Shown: positions 46,716 through 55,879, counted from the stretch's first letter. The stretch: 64,000 bases of DNA from Betaproteobacteria bacterium (GCA_013287275.1 JABDED010000001.1:62001-126000), one strand, 5' to 3'. A program made the numbers and translations. Notes: generated by a model not told the origin, from the letters alone.

Positions 46716-47591
46716 TTAGAACGCAAGTGAGCCGTCCACACACGTGATGCAAGAACCGCCGACGAATACCTTTCCGTTTGCATCCACGCTCACCTGTATA
46801 CGTCCGTCCCGACCTACGCAACGTCCTTGGGTCGCCACGTAGTCTCTTCCACCGGACGGCAACAGGCCGCGCTCCCACTGGAATGCAGCCACGCTTCCGT
46901 TACCGCTTCCGCAAACGGGATCCTCCTCCACCCCGCAGGATGGCGCGAAGGTACGGACCTCTATAGCCGCATCTCCGTGCTCGTGACTACCGAATACGGT
47001 CAGGCCAGTGACGCCGAGGCGGCGTTCGAACTCTGCCAACCTCACGAAATCCGGCCGCAGATCGAGTACGGAAGTCGCGTCGTTCATTTGCGCGACTACC
47101 CAAATGGCGCCGACGTTCACGATAGCTGGCGCAGTCTTGATGTCCACTTTGCGCCTGAGGATTAGTTCCAGCTCTGCAATATCTGCCGCATGCAGCGGCT
47201 CCAATTTAGCGGGCGGCAGGCCGAAGATGAGTCGGCGGTCTCCGTCTCGTTCCTCGACCGTCAGTTCAACAAGGCCGATGCTGCATTCTTGAATCAATCG
47301 GCCGCTTTGACGAGGTGTGACACGCCCAGCTTCCAGGAGGGCGTGAGCAGTGCCAAGTGTCGGATGCCCAGCAAAGGGAAGCTCACTATGCGGCGTAAAA
47401 ATTCGCAAACGATAGTCGGCCTCGCCTGTCGTGGGCGGAAGGACAAATGTGGTTTCAGAAAGCTTGGTCCAGCCCGCGATGGCCTGCATCGCGTCGGTGG
47501 TCAGCCCCTCGGCGTCCAGTACTACAGCAACCGGATTGCCCAGAAGTGGTCGGAGGGTGAAAACGTCAACCACTTTATAGGATCGTTTCAT
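46716..47591 (-). CDS. PhzF-family isomerase/epimerase
   Basis: ATG 47591 (MKRSYKVVDVFTLRPLLGNPVAVV), with AGGG upstream, gives 291 residues; the track start at 47657 lies inside the neighbour. The catalytic Glu of the family is Glu46 in WTKLSETTFVLPP. FTPHSELPFAGHPTLGTAHALL and CGSGNGSVAAF are the two lobes' signatures of the diaminopimelate-epimerase-like PhzF fold. PhzF enzymes catalyse isomerisation or cyclisation by proton shuttling. In this cassette it probably acts on an amino-acid-derived intermediate. Confidence 0.92.
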   Translation of the reverse strand: MKRSYKVVDVFTLRPLLGNPVAVVLDAEGLTTDAMQAIAGWTKLSETTFVLPPTTGEADYRLRIFTPHSELPFAGHPTLGTAHALLEAGRVTPRQSGRLIQECSIGLVELTVEERDGDRRLIFGLPPAKLEPLHAADIAELELILRRKVDIKTAPAIVNVGAIWVVAQMNDATSVLDLRPDFVRLAEFERRLGVTGLTVFGSHEHGDAAIEVRTFAPSCGVEEDPVCGSGNGSVAAFQWERGLLPSGGRDYVATQGRCVGRDGRIQVSVDANGKVFVGGSCITCVDGSLAF

Positions 47592-47634
47592 ATTAGCCCT
47601 ATTGAGTTGGATAAAGAGACTCTCAGCGAATTGC

Positions 47635-48861
47635 CTAACACGCGAACGTCTCGTCAAATGCTGCCTTGATATCCGCGATCAGATCGGCCGGGTCTTCCAG
47701 GCCGACTGACAGGCGCAGATGACCATATTCGCGGAACACGTCCGGATAGCGTTCCGATCCACCTCGTCCCGCTTTTCCGACGTGCACGATCAGGGATTCA
47801 TCGTGGCCAAGTGATACCGCCGAGGTAATGAGACGAAGCTTGGCCACGAAGCGATTCTGTACATCAGGCTCACCTTTGACGGCGAAAGCGATTACGGCGC
47901 CATACCCCATGCCGCCAAATTGACGTGACGCAAGCTCATGCTGCGGATGGGACGGCAGCCCCGGGTATGCCACGAAGGCTACCCGCGGATCTTTGTCGAG
48001 AAAATCTGCAAGCTTCTGTGCCGTAGACATGTGCTTGGGCAAACGCAATGGCAGGGTCACTGATCCTCGCATGATGAGCCACGCATTGAAAGGTGAGATA
48101 GAGCCGCCCGCACCGACGAGCGCATCGCCTTTCAGCCGGCGGATCAGCTCCGCGCGACTAATGACAGCCCCGCCCATTGCATCGCCATGTCCGTTGATGT
48201 ACTTCGTCAGCGAATGAACAACGAGATCCGCGCCATGTTCGAGCCCTCGAAACATCGGCGGGGGCGTGAACGTTGCGTCAATTGACAGCATGGCGCCGAC
48301 ATCATGCGCGATTTTTGCAAGCGCTTCGATATCAGCCACCTTCGTAGTCGGATTGGCAATCGTCTCGGCATGGACCAGTTTCGTGTTCGGGCGCACAGCT
48401 TCCCGTACTGCGGCAAGGTCGCTGATGTCGACGAACGTTGCTTCGATACCATAGCGTTTCGGGATCAATTCATTGAAAAGACGCCAAACGGCCTCGTACG
48501 TCACATCGCTGACAATGACATGGTCGCCACTTTTCAGAAGTGTGAAGAATATCGAATGCAGCGCAGCAACGCCGGTGCTGAAAACGGCGGCATCTTCACC
48601 GCGCTCCAACGCTGCGAGCTTGCGCTCTAGACAAAGCTGGTTGTGACCTGAGTTACGAGTATAGAACAGCGCTTGAGAATCCGACCAGTCGAGTGTGGAG
48701 GGGTCATCAGGCAATTTGTACGAGTTTGCCATGACGATTGGCGTGCGGATTGCACCCGTCGTAGCGTCAATGATATTTCCCCCGTGTACTGCCTGACTCT
48801 CGAATGAAAGAGTCGCCAGGTGCTGCTTGTCCGGACGTTGCTGAATGTTCTTGGTTGTCAT
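47635..48861 (-). CDS. Cys/Met-metabolism PLP lyase (cystathionine gamma-synthase family)
   Basis: ATG 48861 with AAGAGGTGG upstream gives 408 residues. Family motifs include ESQAVHGGN at the start, FYTRNSGHNQLCLERKLAALE, SDVTYEAVWRLF, AETIANPTTKV, and the Schiff-base Lys in VVHSLTKYINGHGD. It may catalyse gamma- or beta-elimination or replacement on a homoserine- or cysteine-derived side chain. It lacks the usual MetB/MetC neighbours, and the position with an aldehyde dehydrogenase and an aminotransferase points to degradation. Specific substrates, canavanine being one candidate, cannot be read from sequence. Confidence 0.9.
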   Translation of the reverse strand: MTTKNIQQRPDKQHLATLSFESQAVHGGNIIDATTGAIRTPIVMANSYKLPDDPSTLDWSDSQALFYTRNSGHNQLCLERKLAALERGEDAAVFSTGVAALHSIFFTLLKSGDHVIVSDVTYEAVWRLFNELIPKRYGIEATFVDISDLAAVREAVRPNTKLVHAETIANPTTKVADIEALAKIAHDVGAMLSIDATFTPPPMFRGLEHGADLVVHSLTKYINGHGDAMGGAVISRAELIRRLKGDALVGAGGSISPFNAWLIMRGSVTLPLRLPKHMSTAQKLADFLDKDPRVAFVAYPGLPSHPQHELASRQFGGMGYGAVIAFAVKGEPDVQNRFVAKLRLITSAVSLGHDESLIVHVGKAGRGGSERYPDVFREYGHLRLSVGLEDPADLIADIKAAFDETFAC

Positions 48862-48904
48862 ATGCCACCTCTTGCGATAGAGAACGGGATCAAGCGTCCA
48901 ATTA

Positions 48905-50317
48905 TTAATTGATCTTTCTGATACATACAACCTTCGGCTGAGTCATTTCCTCATACGCAAACCGAACACCTTCACGGCCAAGGCTTCCGTACTTGAATCC
49001 TCCGAACGGCATGGCATCGAGCCTGTAGTCCGATGAGTCGTTGATCATGACCCCGCCGGCTTCCAGTTTGTCGGCCGCTTTAAGAGCTGCATGCAGGTCA
49101 TTTGTGAAGATGCCGGCATGGAGACTGTATTCGGGACTGTTGGCGAGCGAAAGAGCATCATCCAGGGTCTCGATCTGTTGAAGAACGACGACCGGGCTGA
49201 ACACCTCCTGCCGCCACAGGCTGCATTCGAAGTTGACATCCTCAAGAACGGTCGGTGTGTAGAGAGCACCTTCTTGAATATTGCCACAAAGCAGTTTGGC
49301 GCCTTGGTCGATCGCTGCATCCACTACCTCTTTCGTCCGCGCCGCCGACTGCACCGTAATCATTGGCCCGACATCGGTATCCAGCAACGCAGGATTGCCC
49401 ACCTTCAGCGCTTTGGTGCCGGCAACGAAGCGCTTCTTGAACTCTTCATAGATGGACGACTGGATCAGAATGCGTTGCGTCCCGATACAGTTCTGCCCCG
49501 CGGCCCAAAATGCTCCGGAGAGGCACGATTCAACCGCATCTTCAATGTCGCAGTCGCCTAGTACGATGACCGGTGCGTTACCCCCCAGATCCATCGCAAA
49601 CTTTTTCAGACCTGCAGACTTGGCAATTTTTTCTCCGGTGGCGAACCCACCAGTGAAAGAAATCATCCTCACGTCCCGGAATGAGACGAGTGCTTCGCCG
49701 AGAGCTGCACCGCCCGTCGCGACCGACACGACGTTCGATGGCATTCCTGCAGCCATCAGATAGTCGACGAGTTTTATAGCTGAAAGAGGTGTCAGATCGG
49801 ATGGCTTGAGGATCACGGCATTGCCCCCGGCGATCGCCGGGCCTAGCTTATGCGCAACCAGGTTTAGCGGGTCGTTGTATGGAGTGATGGCAACAATGAT
49901 GCCGAGAGGTTCCCGAGTGAACCATCCCTGCCGGTTTTCGGATCCGGCATACGCGTCGAACGGTATTACCTCACCGCCATTTCGACGAGCCTCATCGGCG
50001 GAAAGTTTGAGCGTATTCACGCAGCGCGACACTTCCTTTTTGGCTTGCTTGACCGTCTTGCCGGCTTCCGCGACGATGAGGTCTGTAAACGTGTCCTTGT
50101 CACGCTCCACCAGCAATGCACAGGTCTCGAGCACGCGAGCCCGTTCATAACGGGACAAGCTACGGCAAACGCGCGCGCCCTCCTTCGCTGTCTGGATAAT
50201 CATTTGCGCATCTTCCGGTGGAATGTTCGCGACTGCGCCTACTTCGACGCCATCAAAGGGATTGCTCACCGAGATGAAGCCGATCGACTGGCTCGCGGAC
50301 AATAGGAAATCATTCAT
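48905..50317 (-). CDS. NAD(P)-dependent aldehyde dehydrogenase
   Basis: The 470-residue enzyme has the cofactor segment [28 protein letters not shown], the [13 protein letters not shown] glycine motif, the catalytic Cys in [11 protein letters not shown], and the C-terminal [13 protein letters not shown]. The usual general-base Glu in the ELGG motif is Asp here ([11 protein letters not shown]). AAGGA precedes the ATG. It is the first gene of the cassette, reading away from the MocR regulator, and would oxidise an aldehyde made by the other enzymes. Substrate unknown. Confidence 0.93.
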   Translation of the reverse strand: MNDFLLSASQSIGFISVSNPFDGVEVGAVANIPPEDAQMIIQTAKEGARVCRSLSRYERARVLETCALLVERDKDTFTDLIVAEAGKTVKQAKKEVSRCVNTLKLSADEARRNGGEVIPFDAYAGSENRQGWFTREPLGIIVAITPYNDPLNLVAHKLGPAIAGGNAVILKPSDLTPLSAIKLVDYLMAAGMPSNVVSVATGGAALGEALVSFRDVRMISFTGGFATGEKIAKSAGLKKFAMDLGGNAPVIVLGDCDIEDAVESCLSGAFWAAGQNCIGTQRILIQSSIYEEFKKRFVAGTKALKVGNPALLDTDVGPMITVQSAARTKEVVDAAIDQGAKLLCGNIQEGALYTPTVLEDVNFECSLWRQEVFSPVVVLQQIETLDDALSLANSPEYSLHAGIFTNDLHAALKAADKLEAGGVMINDSSDYRLDAMPFGGFKYGSLGREGVRFAYEEMTQPKVVCIRKIN

Positions 50318-50544
50318 TTAGAAAATCCTTCCGCCGTCTGCGCGGATGCTCTTAAGCCCAGTGAAATATTGAATTCGGGCAGCGGAATCAGCACTGACTT
50401 AATAGAAGCTAAAGCAGCGAGAAAGGTGTTGCTGAGGGCGGGCATCTGGGCTCCTATGGATCTGACAGGGTGCAAGCATCGTAGCAGGCCAGGATGAACC
50501 ATAACAGTCACAGTTTTGTGTTGATTTTGGCAGCACAGTTCGCA

Positions 50545-50574
50545 TTGACAAAGCGCTGCCGCCAAATCAATAAT
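50545..50574 (+). promoter_or_regulatory. Candidate sigma-70 promoter of the MocR regulator gene
   Basis: A perfect TTGACA at 50545-50550 is followed after 18 bases by AATAAT at 50569-50574 (5 of 6 matches to TATAAT). The gene starts 30 bases downstream. It lies in the 287-base divergent spacer that should also hold the MocR operator and the promoter of the catabolic genes. Confidence 0.65.
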
Positions 50575-50604
50575 TGTGCGTTCACCCATCATGAAAGTTC
50601 CTCC

Positions 50605-52038
50605 ATGGACACACAAATTTCGTTCCGTTATGAACAGTTGGCTGACCTCATCGTCGGCATGATCGACAACGGCACGCTCGCCCCAGGTGCACGCGTGCCA
50701 TCCGTGCGCACAGTCAGTGAGCAGCACCGCATCAGCGTTTCTACAGCACTACAGGCCTATCATTTGCTTGAGGATCGTGGCGTCCTCGTCGCGCGGCCGC
50801 AGTCGGGTTTTTTTGTTGCAGGGACGGGGCGCGGAGCACTTGCGCTGCCGTCGACCTCGCGCCCGCGTGCACGCGCATCGACCGTGTCGATTTGTGGAGC
50901 CGTTTCAGCGTTGCTCGAGCACGCATCGAACTCGGCTCTTGTGCCGCTTGGCTGTGCCGTACCCGAAGCGACGGTGTTGCAATCGCAGCGACTTGATTTC
51001 GCGCTTGCGCGTGCAGCACGTCAACACGGCTCGCGGTACAACGTCTATTGCTCGCCGCTTGGCGATCCGAGTCTGCGCCGCGAAATCGCGAAGCGGGCAA
51101 TGCGCGTCGACCATGCGCTGTCGCCCGATGATGTGCTTATCACGAGCGGGTGCACCGAGGCGCTGACGCTCGCGCTTACTGCCGTCGCCAAACCCGGCGA
51201 TACGATTGCAGTTGAATCGCCTACTTATTTTGGGCTCCTGCATACCCTCGAAGTACTAGGCCTGAAGGCATTGGAGTTGCCGACCGATCCGACGCGAGGC
51301 GTCAACGTTGATGCGCTCGCAAGCTTGCTCGATACGGAGCCGGTGGCGGCTTGCCTGCTGTCGTCCAATTTCAACAATCCGCTTGGCTCAGCAATGGCCG
51401 AAGCTGACAAACGGGCTCTTCTCACACTGCTCGCGCGGCATGCCGTGCCGCTGATTGAAGACGACGTTTATGGTGATATCCACTTTGGTCGCGCTCGGCC
51501 GAAGCCGTTCATCGCGCTTGATGGCGGCGCCAATACGATCTATTGCAGTTCGTTCTCGAAGACCCTGGCGCCAGGATACCGGATCGGCTGGATGGTGGCA
51601 GGCGCCTATGCGCAGCGTGTGATGGAGCGTAAGCTTGCGTTTAGTCTCTGCGGCCCTGTCTTGCCCCAAGTTGCGCTCGCGGATTTCTTGGCGAGCGGGG
51701 TCTATGACGCCCACTTGCGCCGCATTCGCCGCATCTTCCAAGAGAACCTCGCGCGCATGACGCGCACGATAGAGGAAAGCTTTCCAGCTGAAACAAAAGT
51801 GAGTCAGCCAGTAGGTGGCTTCATGCTCTGGCTCGAACTGCCAAGGCGTTTCGATTCGCGCTTACTCTTCGATGAAGCACTCGAACAAGGCATTTGCTTC
51901 GCGCCTGGCGACGTCTTCTCAGCGAGCAGGCGCTTCCGCAATTGTCTACGCTTGAGCGTGGGATCTGGGTGGAGCGATCGCATCGAAAACGGCATCCGGC
52001 GACTAGGTCAGCTCGCGCAGGAACAGCTTGCGCGTTGA
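50605..52038 (+). CDS. MocR-type transcriptional regulator (GntR helix-turn-helix fused to aminotransferase domain)
   Basis: ATG 50605 (MDTQISFRYEQLADLI) gives 477 residues. Residues 1 to about 75 are a GntR winged helix (ARVPSVRTVSEQHRISVSTALQAYHLLEDRG). The rest is a fold type I aminotransferase-like domain with the PLP Lys in CSSFSKTLAPGYRIGW and SSNFNNPLGSAM. MocR proteins use PLP and an amine ligand to control nearby catabolic or vitamin B6 genes. The divergent position next to the aldehyde dehydrogenase makes it the probable local regulator. The track start at 50494 is too far upstream. Confidence 0.92.
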   Translation: MDTQISFRYEQLADLIVGMIDNGTLAPGARVPSVRTVSEQHRISVSTALQAYHLLEDRGVLVARPQSGFFVAGTGRGALALPSTSRPRARASTVSICGAVSALLEHASNSALVPLGCAVPEATVLQSQRLDFALARAARQHGSRYNVYCSPLGDPSLRREIAKRAMRVDHALSPDDVLITSGCTEALTLALTAVAKPGDTIAVESPTYFGLLHTLEVLGLKALELPTDPTRGVNVDALASLLDTEPVAACLLSSNFNNPLGSAMAEADKRALLTLLARHAVPLIEDDVYGDIHFGRARPKPFIALDGGANTIYCSSFSKTLAPGYRIGWMVAGAYAQRVMERKLAFSLCGPVLPQVALADFLASGVYDAHLRRIRRIFQENLARMTRTIEESFPAETKVSQPVGGFMLWLELPRRFDSRLLFDEALEQGICFAPGDVFSASRRFRNCLRLSVGSGWSDRIENGIRRLGQLAQEQLAR

Positions 52039-52182
52039 ACGCTCGGCTCGTGTTTCAGAAGCGCGAACGGGTGCTTCATCCGGCGCTGCGGCTGCTTGCC
52101 TAGGCCAAAACAGTTAGTCCGGCGAATCCTAATTTGCGCTGTTTGATCATTCATTACTCTAAAGTCGAAGAGCGATTGAAAT

Positions 52183-52980
52183 CTATTTTGAAAAGAATTC
52201 CATTAAATCCCTCGCCACGACATCTGGAATTTCCACTTGCAGCCAATGCCCGCATTCTGGAAAATGCCGCACTTGCCTGGCGCCAAAGCGTGTGGCAAAC
52301 GCGCTTGGAATATAAGGGTCGCAATCGCCCCACATGACAAGTGACGGGACCCTTGCCGCAAGGGATCGCAAGTCCTCGTTCCAAGTCGCGAAAAGTTGCG
52401 GGTCGAGCCCGCGATACAGGCGCAGCACCATGCTTCTCACCGAGGCAGTAAAACTGCCGAAAGTGGCTGCTATGTGTTCTCGTGTGGGCTTGATCTGCCC
52501 GGAACCGGCGCGCAGTTCGCGTGCCAGGCCGGATTGCGACGTGAGTAGCTGCATGAGTTCGCCAAGCAGAGGCGTGCGGCAAATCCGTCCGTAACGGTGC
52601 CACCGATATTCAGGCTGGAATACGGTGTTCATGATGACGATGCGTTTTACGCTGGCCGGATAACGCACAGCCCAGGCGAGGCCGTACGGACCGCCTATGT
52701 CATGCACCACCAAATTAACAGGCTCGGTGATCCCTAGAGCGGTAATAAAGCCCTGGATAAAATCCGCCATGCTATTCAGCGTTATATCGAAGCCGGCCGG
52801 GATCGACGATTTGCCGAATCCGGGTAGATCCGGCACGACACATCGGCAAGTAGCGCTGACCACCTTGGTGACGTTTTCCCACACTTCGCCCGAATCGGGT
52901 ATCCCATGCAGGAACAGAGTTGGCGTTCCCTCTCCTGTGTCAGTGAAATGTATGTCTGCGCCCTGAACGTTTAAAAACAT
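52183..52980 (-). CDS. Alpha/beta hydrolase with Asp nucleophile (haloalkane dehalogenase / epoxide hydrolase-like)
   Basis: ATG 52980 (MFLNVQGADIHFTDTGEG) with AAGGG upstream gives 265 residues. The oxyanion strand is FLHGIPDSGEVWE. The nucleophile elbow is VVHDIGGPYGLA, with Asp rather than Ser, as in dehalogenases and epoxide hydrolases. A second acid lies in WGDCDPYIP and the His in CGHWLQVE. It could hydrolyse halides, epoxides or related compounds; the choice is not decidable here. It is divergent from the GlxA/AraC gene, which likely controls it. Confidence 0.85.
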   Translation of the reverse strand: MFLNVQGADIHFTDTGEGTPTLFLHGIPDSGEVWENVTKVVSATCRCVVPDLPGFGKSSIPAGFDITLNSMADFIQGFITALGITEPVNLVVHDIGGPYGLAWAVRYPASVKRIVIMNTVFQPEYRWHRYGRICRTPLLGELMQLLTSQSGLARELRAGSGQIKPTREHIAATFGSFTASVRSMVLRLYRGLDPQLFATWNEDLRSLAARVPSLVMWGDCDPYIPSAFATRFGARQVRHFPECGHWLQVEIPDVVARDLMEFFSK

Positions 52981-53052
52981 ATGCAATACCCTTAAAGGAG
53001 ACATGCAGTGATCTGCATGCAAGCAGTATGCGTCTGCTGCGGTTTTAGTGAA

Positions 53053-53094
53053 ATGGCTATTTATGCCATAATAAGTGCAATTCAAGCCATTGGC
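53053..53094. promoter_or_regulatory. Candidate operator between the hydrolase and GlxA-type regulator
   Basis: ATGGC (53053-53057) and GCCAT (53065-53069) form an inverted repeat with a 7-base spacer. A second near-palindrome GCCATTGGC follows at 53086-53094. The group lies 14 bases before the regulator start and about 70 bases from the hydrolase start, so it could be bound by the AraC-type protein. Confidence 0.4.
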
Positions 53095-53107
53095 ACATAC
53101 TCCCGAA

Positions 53108-54097
53108 ATGAATACAATCAGGGTCGGTCTGTTGGTTTACCCCGGCTGCATGCCGGCTGGACTCTTTACTGCTGCGGACTTGTTCCAGGCGGTGAACCGT
53201 CGCACCGGAAAAAAGGTGTTTGAGCCATTGTGGATAGGTGCAGGCGACAGCAGTGTCGCTGTGCCCGGTGGTCCGGTGCTTGAGCTTGCGTACTCACTGG
53301 ATGAGCGTTGCGACGCCTATCTGCTGCCGGGATTCTGGGCCGAGTCTGCCGCTGACCTGGACAGGATGCTGGCGCGGCAAACGCATGTGCTCGATTGGCT
53401 GCGCAAGCTGCCCAAACAGGCAGCTTTGTGGACTTATTGCATGGGCGTCGCATTGCTCGCTGAGTCGGGGCGCATTGATCGACGCCGGGCTACGGCGACA
53501 TGGTGGCTAGAGAAAGCCTTGCGCCAGCGGTTTGCCATAGTGGACTGGGATTTTCAGCAGCCGGTGATGGAAGACGGAAACGTTATTACGGCAGTGGGCG
53601 CTAACGGTTACTGGGCACTGATCGGCAAATTATTGACGACTCTGCTGCCGCCGGAGATTTTGAGGGATATTGAGCAGGCAATGTTCGTTCCGCGTGCGAA
53701 TATTACCCATCCGGTATTCAGGCCGGTTGAATTGCTGGCGCAGCCGGATCCCCGCTTGCAGCGTTTGATTGCCTACGCACAAACGGTGCCCTCGGTGAAT
53801 TTGAACCTGAATTCGGCAGCGCAGTACCTCGCAGTTTCATCGCGTACATTGAGCCGGATAATCGACCAGGGAACCGGCATTGGTGCCGGCGAGTGGTTGC
53901 GGTTGATCAAGCTCCGCCAGGTGGGGAATGCCCTGCTATCGTCAGACGCGCCGGTAAAAAGCATTTGTGAGGAGCTGGGTTTTGCCGATGTGGCCAGCCT
54001 TATGCGCAGCTTCAAGAGGGTGACCGGCATGACCATATCTCAATACAGGCAGCAGTATGGGCACGCGGTTAATTCGTTCAGCCCCGGCAGCCGATAG
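53108..54097 (+). CDS. GlxA-family AraC-type transcriptional regulator with DJ-1/PfpI-like domain
   Basis: ATG 53108 (MNTIRVGLLVYPGCMPAGL) gives 329 residues. The N-terminal 190 residues are a glutamine-amidotransferase-like (DJ-1/PfpI) domain, with the elbow Cys in WTYCMGVALLAESG. The C-terminus holds two AraC helix-turn-helix units (NSAAQYLAVSSRTLSRII and VKSICEELGFADVASLMRSFKRVTGM). GlxA-like proteins often sense a metabolite and activate divergent genes; here the target is probably the hydrolase. The track start at 53075 adds 11 unconserved residues. Confidence 0.92.
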   Translation: MNTIRVGLLVYPGCMPAGLFTAADLFQAVNRRTGKKVFEPLWIGAGDSSVAVPGGPVLELAYSLDERCDAYLLPGFWAESAADLDRMLARQTHVLDWLRKLPKQAALWTYCMGVALLAESGRIDRRRATATWWLEKALRQRFAIVDWDFQQPVMEDGNVITAVGANGYWALIGKLLTTLLPPEILRDIEQAMFVPRANITHPVFRPVELLAQPDPRLQRLIAYAQTVPSVNLNLNSAAQYLAVSSRTLSRIIDQGTGIGAGEWLRLIKLRQVGNALLSSDAPVKSICEELGFADVASLMRSFKRVTGMTISQYRQQYGHAVNSFSPGSR

Positions 54098-54127
54098 CGG
54101 CGCATCGCGGTGCCTGCCCGGAAAGTC

Positions 54128-54574
54128 TTATAGAGCCCCCCTGTCTATGCGTTTGCTGAGTATGATGGAGGTTGAAGTCTGGCGCACGCCGTCCAGCGCG
54201 CCGATCTGATCCAGCAAGCGGTCCAGCACCTCTGTCGTGGCGCAGCGCAGCGTCAGCATGTAGTCGATCGCGCCGCTGACCGCACACAAGGTTTCTACCT
54301 CAGGCAGTTGTTGCAGATATTTCATTAGCCCGGCCGCATAGCGCGCCTCCACCGATAAGCCCACGTAGGCCCGCACCGCAGGCTGGAACATTTCCTGATT
54401 CAGTTTTAAGCCATAGCCTGCGATGACCCCCCTCTTTTCCAGCGCATTGATGCGGGCGATGACGGTAGTCCTGGCGATATCTACCTGTTTGGCGATCGTC
54501 GTTACCGGCAGGCGTGCATTGTCCATCAGTAGCGCCAGTATTTTATTGTCTATATCGTCGAGGCTAGGCTTCAT
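54128..54574 (-). CDS. Lrp/AsnC-family transcriptional regulator
   Basis: The true gene starts at ATG 54574 (MKPSLDDIDNKILALLMDNARLP) and encodes 148 residues. The 506-residue ORF-track entry is this gene read through upstream shadow sequence. The helix-turn-helix (VTTIAKQVDIARTTVIARINALEKRGVI) is followed by a RAM effector domain (EVETLCAVSGAIDYMLTL). It is divergent from the lysine-dehydrogenase-like gene and probably responds to lysine or a lysine-pathway metabolite. A TTTGATCAAA box lies in the shared spacer. Confidence 0.92.
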   Translation of the reverse strand: MKPSLDDIDNKILALLMDNARLPVTTIAKQVDIARTTVIARINALEKRGVIAGYGLKLNQEMFQPAVRAYVGLSVEARYAAGLMKYLQQLPEVETLCAVSGAIDYMLTLRCATTEVLDRLLDQIGALDGVRQTSTSIILSKRIDRGAL

Positions 54575-54594
54575 TTCGTCATCTTGTATGAAAT

Positions 54595-54604
54595 TTTGAT
54601 CAAA
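54595..54604. promoter_or_regulatory. Candidate Lrp-type box
   Basis: TTTGATCAAA is a perfect 10-base palindrome 21 bases upstream of the lrp-like ATG and about 110 bases upstream of the dehydrogenase. Its position in the divergent AT-rich spacer suits an Lrp-family operator. Confidence 0.4.
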
Positions 54605-54715
54605 TTGATGTGATGTGGTACATCTTGACGATATTTTACACTCTATTATCTGACAAAACTTGCCAATACACTTACTCCAGTTGCAGCAATTAATCACCAA
54701 ATACTGGAGACCTCC

Positions 54716-55807
54716 ATGACTACCAAACTCATCCTGCTCGGCGCCGGCAAAATCGGCGATGCCATCCTGAACCTGCTGTCCCACACCGGCGACTACCAGA
54801 TCACCGTGGCCGACCGCGACCCACAGCGCCTCAAGTATGTGGAACAAGCCGCATTCCCTAACGTCAAGGTCGTCCAGGCTGATTTGTCGGACAAGAAAGC
54901 GGTCACCGAGCTGATCCGCGGCCACCAGGTCACGCTGTCCGCCTGCCCCTATTTCCTGACTCCCATCATCGCGGGCGCCGCCAAGGAAGCCAGTTCGCAC
55001 TATTTTGATTTGACCGAAGACGTGGAAAGCACGCGTATCGTCAAGCAATTGGCGGAAAACGCCGATTGCGCGTTTGTGCCGCAATGCGGCCTGGCGCCGG
55101 GCTTCATTTCCATCGTTGCCAACGACGTCGCCAAACGTTTTGACCGCCTGCGCGATGTGAACATGCGCGTCGGCGCGCTGCCTACCTACCCTAGCAACGC
55201 CTTGAAATACAACCTGACCTGGAGCACCGACGGCCTGATCAACGAGTACTGCAATCCTTGCGAAGCGATTGTGGACGGCGACCTGCGCGAAACCTCCGCA
55301 CTCGAAGAAATTGAACACTTTTCGCTGGACGGCATCGATTACGAAGCCTTTAATACTTCCGGCGGCTTGGGCACCCTGTGCGAGAGCCTGGCCGGCAAGG
55401 TACAGAACCTGAACTACAAGACCGTGCGCTATCCAGGCCACCGCGATATCGTCAAAATGCTGATACGCGACCTGCAACTGGGTCAGCCTGACCGTCGCCA
55501 CATCCTGAAAGAAGTGATGGAAGCGTCTATCCCGATGACCAAGCAAGACGTGGTTCTGGTCTTTGTCAGCGTGGCCGGCACCCGTGAAGGCCGCCTGGAA
55601 CAAGAGACCTATGCCAAGAAAATATACAGCCAGGTAGTCAACGGCCAATTGCTGTCCGCGATCCAGTTGACGACCGCTTCCGGAATTTGCGCTATGGTGG
55701 ATATGGTAGTTCAGGGTAAACTACCGAAACACGGACTGGTGCGCCAAGAGCAAGCCAGTTTGTCTGATTTCCTGGCTAACCGCTTTGGACGTTATTACGC
55801 AGTTTAA
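54716..55807 (+). CDS. Saccharopine-dehydrogenase-family protein, probable L-lysine 6-dehydrogenase
   Basis: The 363-residue protein starts with a Rossmann motif (LILLGAGKIGDAILNLL) and has AACPYFLTPIIAGAAKEA-like and CGLAPGFISIVANDVAK segments of the family. GGAG precedes the ATG. Directly downstream is amaB. Lysine epsilon-dehydrogenases belong to this family and are of similar length, producing allysine/piperideine-6-carboxylate, which AmaB oxidises to 2-aminoadipate. I therefore infer lysine dehydrogenase, though saccharopine dehydrogenase cannot be excluded. No saccharopine-forming partner is present. Confidence 0.82.
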   Translation: MTTKLILLGAGKIGDAILNLLSHTGDYQITVADRDPQRLKYVEQAAFPNVKVVQADLSDKKAVTELIRGHQVTLSACPYFLTPIIAGAAKEASSHYFDLTEDVESTRIVKQLAENADCAFVPQCGLAPGFISIVANDVAKRFDRLRDVNMRVGALPTYPSNALKYNLTWSTDGLINEYCNPCEAIVDGDLRETSALEEIEHFSLDGIDYEAFNTSGGLGTLCESLAGKVQNLNYKTVRYPGHRDIVKMLIRDLQLGQPDRRHILKEVMEASIPMTKQDVVLVFVSVAGTREGRLEQETYAKKIYSQVVNGQLLSAIQLTTASGICAMVDMVVQGKLPKHGLVRQEQASLSDFLANRFGRYYAV

Positions 55808-55830
55808 ATCAGGCAACATCCTGATTTAAA
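55803..55830 (+). other. Inverted repeat overlapping the dehydrogenase stop codon
   Basis: A perfect 11-bp repeat TTTAAATCAGG/CCTGATTTAAA with a 6-base loop covers the TAA stop at 55805-55807. It is AT-rich and not followed by a T-run. It may act with the second hairpin downstream to set the ratio of the two gene products. Confidence 0.6.
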
Positions 55831-55846
55831 ACGAGATTTGAATTTT

Positions 55847-55879
55847 AAAATGGCCCAGCGGCGTTCCCTGGGCCATTTT
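55847..55879 (+). terminator. Terminator-like hairpin directly before amaB
   Basis: AAAATGGCCCAG pairs perfectly with CTGGGCCATTTT (12 bp, 9-base loop). The 3-prime arm ends 1 base before the amaB Shine-Dalgarno GGAG. It could end dehydrogenase transcripts partly or hide the ribosome site when folded. Confidence 0.75.

Noticed and set aside
54575-55648. Long N-terminal extension of the 506-residue minus-strand ORF
   Set aside because: Only the last 148 codons are the Lrp gene. The rest is antisense to the dehydrogenase and the ORF merely stays open.
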